Below are positions 16,055 to 28,061 of a stretch of DNA of 64,000 nt, piece after piece. How positions within the stretch are numbered: position 1 is the stretch's first letter; every line of letters starts with the position of its first letter. The position numbers and the translations under genes are program-made. The notes beneath the pieces were generated by a model. That model worked only from the letters and a program-made list of their open reading frames with translations, did no database searches and was not told where the DNA came from. Source of the stretch: Scylla paramamosain (taxonomy: Eukaryota > Arthropoda > Malacostraca > Decapoda > Portunidae); the NCBI RefSeq assembly GCF_035594125.1, contig NC_087173.1, forward strand, positions 2,118,986-2,182,985, in the 5' to 3' direction.

Positions 16055-16615
16055 TACCTTTGAAAGTTTTGCTCCTGATCACTGAGTATCACCATCCATC
16101 ATCTGGTCATGTTCCCACCTTTCCAGGGCCGTCCTCACCTCTGCCTCAGCCCATCCTTTGTGTGTCCGAGTCACTGCAGCACCAGGTTTTTACCCTTATA
16201 CCAAACAATAATCTTCACACGTGTTAATATAATCAGTACAAGGATTCATAAATTGTCTTCATAGTTACTTACAATGTTTATATAAATTTCAAACAGTTGT
16301 AAGAAACAGGCCACATATATATTAATACATAATGCATTTATGTGTAAGTGTTCAAACCATAAATATTTGAACGAGCAGCAAAGCATATATGAACAAAATA
16401 CAAAGATGAGTGATGAATGCACATGTAATATTTCATATGTAAATACATATAATAGTATGAATAGTTTACTATACAATGAAGAAGAAAACATGTGGTTCTT
16501 TGGGAAGAAAGAAGTTTCAAAATTAAAGACCATATAATTTTAGTCACTCTCTCATGTTCTCGCTCTTGAAGACACAACCATACACACATGCACACACCCA
16601 GACACATACACACAC
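16055..16615. other. Sequence between the Tigger remnant and the SYS1 stop codon
   Basis: AT-rich sequence that probably includes the SYS1 3' UTR (minus strand). No clear polyadenylation hexamer or coding exon was found. Confidence 0.5.
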
Positions 16616-17700
16616 TCACAGATCTACTTTGGAGGAGCCGAGTACAGGAATGTGCTGCATCTCAGTGCGCATGCACAGGTACTCGCCCAGCACACACATG
16701 AGGGTGATGGTGACCAAGTTGAGCAGCCACACAGAGGGCTGTGAAGGCAGGTGGCCATTGTACCACCAGCTGGCACACAGGTGGATCACATGGGCAGTGA
16801 CTGTGAAGTCCAGACACTGCTTGGTTCTTTGTACCACCTTCCACAGTCCAAGGGAGCTGTGATGGTGGTGATAAAATAATTATTAGTTAGGTTTACTGTG
16901 TGGCAGTAGTTTTCTTATGTGTACAACTGCCCTCAGATGAATTTAGGGCAGACAATAATTTCCATGCTGTTGTGGAAAGTTTAAAATCTTAGCCCTTGAT
17001 TTTGCTACTCAAATTCATGTACACAATATAAGGAAAGCTGCTACTTGAGGCAGCAGTGTTTGCAGCAGGGTACACACCTGGTGAGGGCATTAAGGATGAA
17101 GGCTGCCATCACTGTTCGTCCATGAACCTCTTTTACCTGTAGTTCCTATGGAAAGAAAACACCTTATACATTGCAGAAGACATCTCCCTTATATATCTTG
17201 GTATAAGTGAATAAAAAAAATAAATAAATAAAATAATAAATAAATAAATAAATAATAATAATAATAGTAATAAAGTGATAAATTAACTGGACAATTAAAA
17301 AGTTCAGTCATGAGACAGTTATCAAAATCATCAGAAACAGTTGTCTTGCTTTAGCAAAAAAAAAATTTACTGCAGGGGCTACATGGATTGCCTGTTGTAC
17401 AGTAGGTCTGGTTAGTCTAACATCTCTACTTCTTCCTCCCACCTGGTACTTGAAGAGGCTGTCTAGAGAGCGATGGTGGCCAGTGAAGAGGTCCAGAGTG
17501 GCCACCCAGATGCCCAGACCAACGTAGAACACTGCCTGCAACACACAGTCACACACAGGAGGTAAGGAAACAGTCTTGTAATGTGACAGCAAAGGTACAG
17601 CAATCTACGGGAGGAAACAAGATGTTCTTACCTGCATCGTTATGATCTGGGAGATGATGAGTGGTGGATCCCACACCTTGTAGCGGAAGCCTCCTGCCAT
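16616..17700 (-). CDS. SYS1: SYS1 homologue, Golgi-localised integral membrane protein (complete)
   Basis: SYS1 is a four-pass Golgi membrane protein that recruits the small GTPase ARFRP1 (yeast Arl3) to the trans-Golgi. Exons on the minus strand: 17632-17700 (start codon at 17700), 17443-17535, 17078-17145, 16616-16856 (stop TGA at 16616-16618). All junctions are GT-AG and phases agree. The protein is 156 residues, the human length. Recognised blocks: MAGGFRYKVWDPPLIISQI at the N-terminus, VFYVGLGIWVATLDL, MAAFILNALTSSLGLW, the highly conserved KQCLDFTVTAHVIHL and GEYLCMRTEMQHIPV near the C-terminus. The hydrophobic blocks match the expected four membrane segments. It is convergent with FECH and divergent from DNAAF5. 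Confidence 0.97.
17216..17276. repeat. (AAAT)n-like microsatellite in SYS1 intron
   Basis: About 60 bp of degenerate AAAT/AAT units. Confidence 0.9.
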
Positions 17701-19185
17701 TCCTCTGTCCGTGAATGGTGAAGACTGTGATTAAAGGTGAGTGATCCTGTGGAGGGAAGCAAAGAATAAAGTGCCTCTCTATGGTGGAAGAAGGAAGCAC
17801 TTTGTAAGTTACTTTGTAAGGTCAATGTACATCTTTCTTCAAGAGGCTGATTCCCTATACAACCCCCATAGTCCAAACCACCCAGAAGAGACAACTGCCA
17901 CCTCAAGTTCTTTGTAATTCTGTGAGTATTTGACATACAGTTGTATAATTGGATATTTGACTGTTTGAAAAATTCAACCGAATTTTCTGCATACTTTGAC
18001 CCCAGTGCTTGGTGAAGCAATAGTGTGTATATGCCACCTTGTCCCTGGCTAGGTTATAATGTCACAAGTAGTTTCGGTTAGGTCAGAGGGGTGGAGAGGT
18101 GTAGGCTCCTGTTAGGTTAGGTTAGGTCATGGGGGTTTGAGGAAGCAAAGCCCGCTGTTAGGTTAGGTTAGGTAAGTGGGGTCAAGGGGGACAGAGCCCC
18201 TGTTAAGTAAGGGGTTGAGGGGGCATAGCCCTCCCAGTTAGGTTAGGAGGAGTCGAGAGGGGCATTATCCCCCATTAGGTTAGGTTATACTTGCTCCCCA
18301 AGCCCAAAAATTTCCTAAAAAGAATTACTTTCTCCTAGACTTTTCTTGAAGGCCAAATTTCACTCATTTTTGCGTTCCCCACTGTAAAACCCCGCTCTCC
18401 CACCAGGTCCCTAAGTTTGTTCGGGCTGGGGAAGGACGACGAAAGTATATATAGGGAGATGCTATTGGTAGGAACAAACAACCCTGAGAAAAGTACCTAT
18501 AATTCCTCTATTCTTTGGTCAAGGTAAACATCGAAAAAGTGAGACACTGTACTGAGATTACTTCCACATATCATCAATATTACGACCGGATATGGAACAG
18601 GAATACCAGACTTTACCATATGACTAAAAAATAAATCACCATTACTTTTTCCCTTCCTTTTGTACCTAAACCTCTCCCCTTCCTTCTCATTCTGTGATCC
18701 TGTGTTTCATTTACACGCTAAGCTACCTCGCATCTTATACAATAGAATGGACCTTCTGTCACCTTAATAATGATGAATGTTGAGGAGGGAATGGCACTCC
18801 GTCACTCTGGCATCACTCTTGTAAACAACTGGACATGGGTTTGTAACGGGTCAGCTGACGTTTCCTCCTTTCCTCATTTATATTTTTCGTCTAATAGTAC
18901 ACGCTCAGAATAGGATAAAAAAAATGTTGCGTTCCTAGCTATAAATTTAGATGGATAGATTTTTTTTTAATTAGTCATAGAAGCTGAAGGGAATGCCTGA
19001 AAATAAGACAATAATTCCCTCACAGAAGTATTACTGAGTTACATGGAAACGTAAAAATAAAAACGAAACGACATTGCACAATTTAGAATTGAATTGAACG
19101 AATCTTATTTATTGAGTTAGTGACATTAATATTATTTTTGTGTTGACTTGAACGCATGAAGATGTTTATTTACATTGACGCAACC
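17701..19185. other. Shared upstream region of SYS1 (minus) and DNAAF5 (plus)
   Basis: About 1.5 kb separate the two divergent start codons. The region holds a block at about 18050-18300 with several runs of TTAGG-like units and a gttaggttaggttagg core, and a stretch near 18780-18880 without obvious repeats that could hold divergent promoters. No coding exon is supported. Confidence 0.5.
18050..18300 (+). repeat. Degenerate minisatellite containing TTAGG-like runs
   Basis: Four to five imperfect units of about 50 bp alternate a G-rich segment (gaggggg(t/c)ata or ggggcagagccc-like) with gttaggttaggt. TTAGG is the arthropod telomeric unit, but the runs here are short and interspersed. Confidence 0.7.
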
Positions 19186-22100
19186 ATGGCGACGGAGGAC
19201 GCTCACTCCGCGCTGGTGACTGAAGTAAACACCATTTTGAGCGACTTGCAGAACACCAACAAGGTCAAGAGACGGAAGGCACTTGAGAGACTCCATCATC
19301 TTGCATTTGAGACTGAAACTTACGAAAACCAAGAGGCACAGGACAAAATATTGGACTTTTCACTGAAGCATCTCGTCACGTGTCTGGCGGATCAGTCTGA
19401 GGTGAACAGGATAAAGTCATCGGAAATCATCCTTACCTTTAGCCTGAGAGGAGTGGTGAAGCAAGGCCAGCTGGTGCATCTCATCCCTTTCCTCCACCAC
19501 AGACTGGCCACCGTGCCACAAGTGGAAGAGAGCGAGGATGTGAGATTGGTGCAAGTTAACATAATTTCCAGTATCACCACGCAGTTCCAAGGGGCGATGG
19601 TGCCTTATATAAACGACGTTGTGGGTGTGCTGAAGGAGGCGGTGCTAGATGTGAGCCCTGAGGTGCGCAAGGCGGCCGCAGAGTGTGTGAGCTGCTTCGC
19701 CAAGGCCACGAGAGAAAAATTCCACATGCAGTCTGAGTCGCTAGCAAAGCCGCTGGTTAAGGCGCTTCACCACCAGCGCTTCAGGAACAGAGTAGCTGCC
19801 GTCACTGCGCTAGGTAGTGTGTCTTGCCCCTGCTGTGTTGCCATGACTATTGTGTTTTGATGTAATTTTTTTTTTTTTTTTCTGTAAGAGGGGCTATGAC
19901 CTAGGGTATCATAATAGGAAGAAAAAAAAAGGCCCACTGAGATGTAGTTGTTCTGAATGATCCATTTAACTCATAAATCTAAAAGTGAAGTAGTTTTTTT
20001 TTAAGACATATGAGAGGACTTGGTTTAGTTATGTCAAAATGAAGTGAGTCAGATTCATTGATGCAGTAGACACACTAAGAGAAAGCATACAATCACTGAA
20101 TGCCTACCTTGCATTGTGGTTGCATACGCTACATGGGGAACACGTTTTATTTAAGGTCTCCCAGCAAGCATAAAAAGTGGGCAGGGACAAACTGACTTAT
20201 TGGCATCTCAAGTGCATGTCTCCTCCTCACTCACACCCAGAGCAACAGTTGTCAGTATTAGTTACCAGAGTCAACATTCATTGTGTCTTTGGTGACATGA
20301 AACTTGGTTTTTCTTGGGTTGAAACATATTTTGTTCTGTTCATTTTGTGGTGATTGTAATGATGAGTGCGAGGCAAACAAATCAGTGATATCATTCAATC
20401 ATAAATTGTCACATGTCGGGCTTGAATGGTATCAGTATAACAAAATAAGTGAATTAAAAAATGTAAAACTTCCAGAACCTCATAAAAATTCATGGTATTC
20501 CCACAGCTTCCCTTTAGCTGCCTTGCTGTAAGAGTCAGATTAGAGTCCACCTGCCTTCATAGAGAACCTAGAAACTGTGGGGTAAAGATAAAGGAATGTA
20601 CTCTTCACAGCAAACATCACAGCATGAACAGAACATAATGTGTTTCACCCTGAGAACAGCTCTAACCATGAGTCACCAGACACAATGAACACTGACACTG
20701 GACAAGGCTGGCATTTGTTGACTGTACACTCTTCAAGTATCTGTTTAAGAAAATAAATTGATAAAACTAACATTTCACAATAAACACCCTTCTGTGTTGT
20801 TTCAGGGGATCTGCTGTTGTATGGGGACAGCAAAGTCATTCAGGACGTGAGCGGTCCCCTCGCTCAATGTGTCATGGACCTCCCTCAGGTGCGTCTGGTC
20901 CTTGCAGAGGTGGGTGGCAGCCTGGCCCTCCACATGCCTGACAGACACTCCTACTGGCACCGCATCTTACCGCTGCTGCTTTTTGGGTAAGTCACACATG
21001 AGGGGGAACAAACAAGGTTGTGTTATTGTGTGTGTGGCTTTGCTCATCATGTCCCTTCCATTGGTCTCTGGGGAGTGGCCATTTTCTGCCGCTCTGTCCT
21101 CAGCCCCTCACACCTCCCTGTCGATATTCCTGCCGGTGTGGAGGCCCTGTGAGTGAGAGTTACGCCCCCCTCCCATCCCAGTAACACGGCCTCCATCATC
21201 CTGTGCGTCGTGTACCACAAGCCGCCACAGCACAGTTACTCACCGCTCACATCATCAACACTGCTGATGCCCTGAGGGTGAGGTATCCTGCTGCCAAGCT
21301 GGTCATCTGTCGGGACTTTAACAGATTAGATATCAACGATATCCTACACCAGCTACACCTCACCCAGGTCGTGGACTTCCCCATCCTCGACCTTATACTG
21401 ACAGATCTGGGCCAGCAGTACTCGCCTCCCAAGCCGCTGCCTCCCATGGGATGGAGCAACCACTTCTCCATACTGTGGACACCCACACCCACCACCTCGA
21501 CCCCCCGGTCAGCTGTCACCAGGACCCACCGCCCCATGCCTGACTCAGCCATGAGGGAGTTTGGGCAGTGGGTGACACAACACCCGTGGACCGAGGTGCT
21601 GGATGTGGAGGACGTCCACTTGAAATGGCAAAATTACGTCGCCACCACCACAGAAGCCTTCCACCGCTACTTCCCAGCCAAGAGCGTCACAATGCACCCG
21701 TCTGATGCCCCCTGGATGACACCCCGCATTAAAAGACTCATGCGTCAGCGGACCTGGGCGTTTCACTCCTGCCCGGTCCTATACAGGAAACTAAGAAACA
21801 GAGTGATCAGGGAGATTAAGGCTGCAAAGGCAAGCTATTATCCAGACAAGATACACCACCTCAAGCTGACCAACAACAGACAGTGGTATGCTAAGATCAA
21901 AGCTTTGTGTGGCCTACAAAAGCACACTTCATCTCTTCCTTGCACCTCACACCTCACACGGACCGGTACAGACTCAGTGCGATTCCCACCATGGTGCGAC
22001 CCATCAATCAGTAGTCCCTTCTAGATTAGACTTACCTTTAGGATTAATGTTAAGTATTTCTCCACCCCCTATGTACATTTTCAGTTTGTTAACTGCCTAA

Positions 22101-24872
22101 ATAATAAACTGTTTATTATCATTATTATTATTATTACTCTGCAAGATTCTTGGGTATCATCAGCATGTTCTTTTTATAGGCTGAAAGATGAGGACAAGGA
22201 CGTGAGGTGCAAGGCCACACAACTCTGGGAACAGGTTGGTCACAAATATGAAGAAGAGAACGTGGATCAGCTGAAGCAGGAAATTGATTTTGATGTGCCC
22301 CCACCAGACTACCCACCTGGAGGTGAGCAGCCAAGGGTAAATTCCTGATAAAGTCAAATTAGATATACTACAAAAAAAAGATGAGTAGTTGGCCAGGTTG
22401 TAGCCATCTTCTGTACAAACACTAGCCACTTCTTGAAACACAAACCTGTGTCTCCATAATTTATTATAAAACTCTGATGTTGCAGCTATTACACAGTGGT
22501 TTGACCTCATGTCACACCTCATCTTCAGAGGTTCGTCCTGGCATTGGGTGTCGCAGTCTGGTGCAGCGCAGCCTCTATCACATCCTTCCTGGTCTGCTGA
22601 CTGACCTGGATGACTGGCAGGCTGGCCCAAGACTGCATGCTGCCAAGCTCCTCGCAGTGCTCATCCTTAATGCTGACTCTGGAGTGACTCAGTACGCAGA
22701 GAAAGTGTTGACCGCACTCCATCTTGCCGCAGGTGACAAGGAGGCCAGCGTTGTGAAGCAGGTGGGGTGTGGTGCTTCTATGAGGACACTTGATACTTTC
22801 ATGTATATCAGCATGTGCCTATGGTGTTTTATTGTGCATTTTGCATGTATTGAGTCACTTGTCTGTATAATAAATGGTTTGCTCAAGTCACAATTACTCA
22901 AAATATGTCTGAACAAAGAATTAGATATGTTATTTTCTCTTAGTGAATATTTGCTCCTCAGGTAAATGAATGTGGGCGCTTCCTGGGGTGCTTCCTGCCA
23001 CCCTCTGTGTTCCTGCCACTAGTGCTGCCAAGGCTGGGTGCTGGCCACCATGGGGAGCGGCCCCTCGTGGTCCTGGCAGCTTTGATTGAGGGAAGCAGCA
23101 CCGCCCTCCTCCAGCCTTGCCTTCCTGACCTCATCTCAGTGTTGGCAGAGGAGGATGTGGCCTTGGTGTTTGGAGAGGCTCATCAGGAGGCTCTGCTGTG
23201 TGTCATCAGAACCTTGCTATACAAATGTGATTTCTCTGAGAACAGCTTCAAGATGTTCTACTTACTGCTTTTCATTGCATCTTCCTCTTCTGGTGAGAAT
23301 GCAAGTGTAGCACAGGAGGGACTGAAAGAACTCTCCAAGAACTGTGGCTATGAAGAGATACAAGAACTTTACCACAAGCATACTCGAGAAGTTCTAGACA
23401 GACTGATGGTAGCAGTGGGGAGCTGGACTGAGGGCTCCCCATCCTTCCTGCTGCTGGGAGGTCTCATGAAACTAGCTGGTGAGAATTCATGCTGGAGTCA
23501 TAAAAACAGGATTGCTGCTAATATGACAGATTGTTTCTTATAAATGATGATAAAGTTAATTATACATCTCACATTTATTTGATAATTTATCTATTTCAGC
23601 TGTTTTGTAGATTCACAAGATTAAACATTAGTGCTAATTACAGTTCTATTCTCTTCAGGTCCAGCTCTTGGTCATGAACTAGAGATCCTCACCAAGATAC
23701 TAACAGCATGTACAGTTAAGGGGGAAGATCCATTTGTGTGCCTCCACTGCCTGAACCAGCTGAGGCACCTCCTGGTGGGAGAGAGCCAACCCCTTGCTGC
23801 AGGTGGCCAGCTGGAAGTATGGCTGCCAGTCCTTGTCTCCAGTAAGGCACATCTCCACTTAACTGTCTGGATTCAAAAGTGATTTGTGAAGTTGTAGTGA
23901 ATAATTCAGAATACTTACCCAAGGGCCTCATTTTGGCAAGGACACATCCAGAGAATAAGACAATACTCAAGAAAGTGCACGGTGTCTTTTAACAGAATGC
24001 ATGCGAGAGCACCTAGTTTGGCGTGCTGGGGCCACCGCAGAGACCCTCAGGACAGCAGCCGTGGCCTGCCTGGAGGCAGCGTGCAGTACAGGAGTGACCA
24101 CCCAGCCAATGATAGAAGGTTAGAGGTCTAGAACACCTGATAACTATTGCATGCAGTAAATTTTATCATTATGTCATGAAATGTAAATGAAATGAAATGT
24201 AAAGATAAACAGACTAGTAACCCAGCATAAAACTAAGCTGAGATAATGCAGTATAGGAAGATGAGCTTTTGTGAGCTGAGCTACATGCACATTATTCTGG
24301 AGTTTTTCGAAGTTTATCCTAGAAGTATTTTTACAGAGGTGAAGGAATGCACCGTGCTTCTGCCAGCACTGATAGAGGACGATGCAGAGATGACCCGGCT
24401 GTTTGCATGCAGCGTTGTGCAGTGTGTGGCCACTACCTACACTTGTCTCATTGACACAAACACTCTCCACACCTTGGCAGATAGTAAGTAGCTTCTTCCA
24501 GGTCACTAAAATCCTATCAGCACATGTTTAACAGAAAACCAAAAACAGAGTACAGTTAATTCTGGCTGTATGATTGTCAAGGGAAAGTGGTTAGACAAAA
24601 TTCTCTTTATCCTAAACACACTGGCATCAAATTTTGTCTGTGTGCTGCAGAGGTGTTGAAGCGGCTGGATGATGTTGCAAGGGCAGTGCGGCTCAAGGCG
24701 GCACACGTACTGAATGTGTTGTTCCAGGATCTGCCAGAGGGGTATGATGTCACACTGAACACTGCTCACCTTCAGGATCTGTGTAAGGATGCTTTGATCT
24801 TCTTGGATGATCCTGATGAGCAGTTCCAAGAGGCAGTGTGTGGTAAGTCCCATGTGCAGAGTTTCAATACCT

Positions 24873-24911
<39 letters not shown>

Positions 24912-25280
24912 TCCCTTGCCTACTTCTGTATCTCCTTCATGTGACGAACTCTTTCATGAGGGAGGTTTCAAGACATTTTTAAGTGTTGATGTTTTACTAC
25001 ACATCTACTGTAAAGTTCAAAGTTATCTTGATATTGCTGCTTGTCTAAGGAAAAGTACAGTATGAGACTCCAGTACTTGAATGACTCATTTCAGCATATT
25101 GACAGTCTTGATCTTCCTTCTTTTAATGAACTCATTTTCTTTACAGACTGGCTGGAAAGAATGAAGAGTGTGTGTCCTGACTTACTCATTAAATTATTAG
25201 AAAGTGAAGCACACAAATTCCGTAATGCTCACATCTGCCACAGACTCATCACCTCCATGAAAACTCTACAGGTCACCTGA
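19186..25280 (+). CDS. DNAAF5: Dynein axonemal assembly factor 5 / HEAT repeat-containing protein 2 (complete)
   Basis: DNAAF5 (HEATR2) is a cytoplasmic HEAT-repeat protein needed to preassemble ciliary dynein arms. Exons: 19186-19813, 20806-20986, 22180-22322, 22529-22761, 22962-23478, 23659-23841, 23996-24118, 24337-24483, 24651-24842, 25147-25280 (stop TGA). Every junction is GT-AG with matching phase, giving 826 residues (human about 855). The chosen ATG has a strong context (aaccATGg); an in-frame ATG at 19156 lies ten codons upstream in a weaker context. Family matches include KFHMQSESLAKPLVKALHHQ-like text at the end of exon 1 (FHMQSESL is near identical to human), GCRSLVQRSLYHILPGL, SGPALGHELEIL, and LLKRLDDV-type LKRLDDVARAVRLKAA near the C-terminus. 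No enzymatic domain is expected; the whole chain reads as helical repeats. Intron 2 carries a dead retroelement. Confidence 0.96.
20987..22140 (+). mobile_element. Non-LTR retrotransposon fragment (endonuclease part), inactivated
   Basis: This lies in DNAAF5 intron 2. The frame at 21203-22024 contains LVICRDFNRLDI, LDLILTDLGQ and GWSNHFSILW, which match the GDFN, LDLILT and SDH-type motifs of apurinic-like endonuclease domains in Jockey/CR1/RTE-type ORF2. It is followed by a linker ending near QWYAKIKALCGL, and no reverse transcriptase is present. Upstream endonuclease text (TASIILCVVYHKPP, about 21184-21225) is in another frame, and a TGA interrupts the frame just before it near 21151. The fragment is therefore broken by a stop, a frameshift and an internal deletion. 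It ends in AATAATAAA and an ATT-rich tail near 22100-22136. Left boundary is uncertain. Confidence 0.8.
24875..24912. repeat. (TA)n microsatellite in DNAAF5 intron
   Basis: About 36 bp of TA repeat starting some 35 nt after the donor of the exon ending at 24842. Confidence 0.95.
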
Positions 25281-25947
25281 ACACACCTGAGTCTCCACAC
25301 ACAGTCCACTTTGTGATGGTGTGATTACTCCAGCTATGGTGCTTCTTTAAAATCAGCAGTGAACTTTTATGTATTAGCATAATTGGCAGATGGCAGTCAT
25401 AGTCTTAATGCATATCATCAAGTGCTTGTGTACTTGAATTCAAAACTGTACAAAAGACTAGCTTTGTTATTTAATAAAAAATATTGTTACACTACAAAAT
25501 TGAGTCTGTATCCCAAGTTATAATTGCTGAAGGAGAAAATAATAACCTCTTTGATTCACCCCAGAGCAGGAACAAGAGGCAGGTGCCTTGTTGACAGTCT
25601 AGCTGGGGGGCAAGGCCTGGGGTTGGTGCAAAAATGTATGAAATGTAATGGGAAAGAAGAGCATAAGGGTTTTCTGAATTCTTGGCTGAACATCAATAAA
25701 AAGTAAAAACTGAAGTGTTCTTAAGCATTAATCACTACTGGTAGATCCACAGCCTTCCTCCCATACACTCTCCCAAGCTCAAAACTCATTACTCTGCTTG
25801 CCAAGCCCATCCAGTGGATTCTGTTCAGTGAAAAGTCATTGCTTATATTCAAAAGTATAATAAAAAAGAACGTATTTACCAAATATATTATTTTCCAATA
25901 ACATTTGTGGTCCTTATTCTACGTTGCTATACATTACACACAAGTTG
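25281..25947. other. Convergent 3' ends of DNAAF5 and MAIP1
   Basis: 667 bp separate the two stop codons on opposite strands. It should hold both 3' untranslated regions; no other gene is seen. Confidence 0.6.
25473..25478 (+). terminator. Candidate DNAAF5 polyadenylation signal
   Basis: An AATAAA hexamer about 193 nt after the stop codon. Confidence 0.55.
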
Positions 25948-28011
25948 CTATGTACGGGTTCGTTGTGGTGCTGCCTGGAAGCTCTGTAGCTTGAACACAG
26001 TGATGGTCCATTCTGGCAGCCTTCCTTCACTGTAATTTCGGTGAAATCTGTGGAGCACATCAGAGGTCACAGTGACCATCATAAATATCTGCTTTCCTCA
26101 CAGGCCACATTTTCTACTGTTTAGGAAAATTTTGAGTGGTTTCTAGAATGTTCCCTCATCCATTTTGACAAAATTTAATATATTCCAAGTACATGATTTG
26201 CAAACAAAATCTGTGTAATACACTTTCAATAATATCATACTAAAGAAACAATATTCCAGATCTCTAACTTGTGTGTATTTGATACAATTCCTTTTTAATA
26301 AAGCGGGAAAACTCACCGAGCAAAATACTCAAGGAGGACAAGAGAGTGTTTGTCCACACTGTATGGCTCCCGTGCTCCTATCAGGAGGACGTCTATGTCA
26401 CAGTACTTCTGGTCTGAAAGATCCATCAGAATCTTTAGGTAAGAGTTTCCACCCAACTCTGGGCAACACAGATAACTTATGACAGTGATAGAACAATATG
26501 AGGTGTCCACAAGGGAAAGATATTCCAATCTGGCCACAGAATATAGGGTCCAAGTTGTTCCCCTCAGCACAGGGGTGTTACAATACACATGCTATTAACC
26601 TGAACTGAGATAAATTATATAATTAGGTTACTTTTCTATCATCCTTTATAACAATGATACAGAAGATGAGGGTTACTTACCCACTATGGACTGAAGTTTT
26701 ACATCTTTTATTACAATGGCCTGTACATTTTCAGGAGACAAGGTGAGGTTGTGGGTCTGGAGAAACAAATTGCACACACCTTAGCTATGATAATCCTGGA
26801 CTCTAATCAGAATGCACAATCTGCTTTTATATTTCATATATGATGAAGCGACATGAGAAGCTAGACTTCTTAGTTAAGTCCCTCACTTGATCAAAAGTCC
26901 ACTTTGTAGCACGAAGCTTGTCAATAGCTTTCTGTGTGAGGAGGCCACGCAGCTCCCCCCACTCCCGCTGACTCATGAGATCAGTGACGGTGCAGATGGC
27001 CTGTGAGGTCACATTACTCAGTCTCCTACTCGTAAAATTAAAGGGCCTACAAAATATGACCACTGGCAGCTTCATAAGTCCTACAATCCACTGAGTAATC
27101 CATATTTCAAATCTTGAAAAGTAATTAAGTATCTTCACTACTTTGAAAGAAATATTACATAACAAGTCAATCTTTATCACTTCACATTTATCAATGAATC
27201 AATAGGCTTCAATAAATTATTCCATCACTTGTACCTGTGTTGCTCCAAATTTGAATGCCTCAAGACTGAATGATGGATCCCATTCTTTCTGCAACACAGC
27301 AATTTCCATGCGATTGTGTAGCCATTTGAAAGGATTAGGGATGAACCAAACCTTGACTGAGCTTGTGCTGGGCTTTGAAACCTGCCTCTGTAAAAGTATG
27401 TTGCTGGTGTGCATACTTTGCCATCCACATCTGAAAAATAAAAGTTTTCTATGAATAATAAGGAAATATTCCATGAAATACTACACTGCAGTTGATATGT
27501 GACACAAATTTTGCAGTTTAATTATAAGCATATGATTAACAGCTGCCTTGACCATCTAATGATGGGGTGCCTAACATTGCTCACCAGCTTAAGCACTGCT
27601 CCCACATTTGCAAATTTGGATGGCAAATGCACTGTGATTCCGCGGTGACTTATTTGCAGTGGAATCACAGCACAATCACATTGGATTCACAGAGGTGTCA
27701 CAATGGATTCACAGTAGAGTTGCCAGAGCGGACTGGGTTGCAGCACATTCACCAGACAACAGAGAATGTTTTGGACTGTTCAAAACATTAGCAAAGGAGT
27801 CATCACAGTTGGGAGTTGTAGCACATTTGAAGTGTTGCAGTACTGTCGCAGTGCTGTCACAATGGATTCACAGCAGTGTCACAGCAAGTTTGCTACATCT
27901 GTAGTGCTACTGCAGAGCATTACCCATGGCAACAACCTCTGTTACATGCCTTTCACACCTCCATGCTCAGGTCAAGTGACTTCCCAGCAAAGATGATTGT
28001 CCCACACAGAG

Positions 28012-28061
<50 letters not shown>

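Noticed and set aside
19156..19185. Upstream in-frame ATG as DNAAF5 start
   Set aside because: It adds ten hydrophobic residues with no family support; the ATG at 19186 has a much better initiation context.
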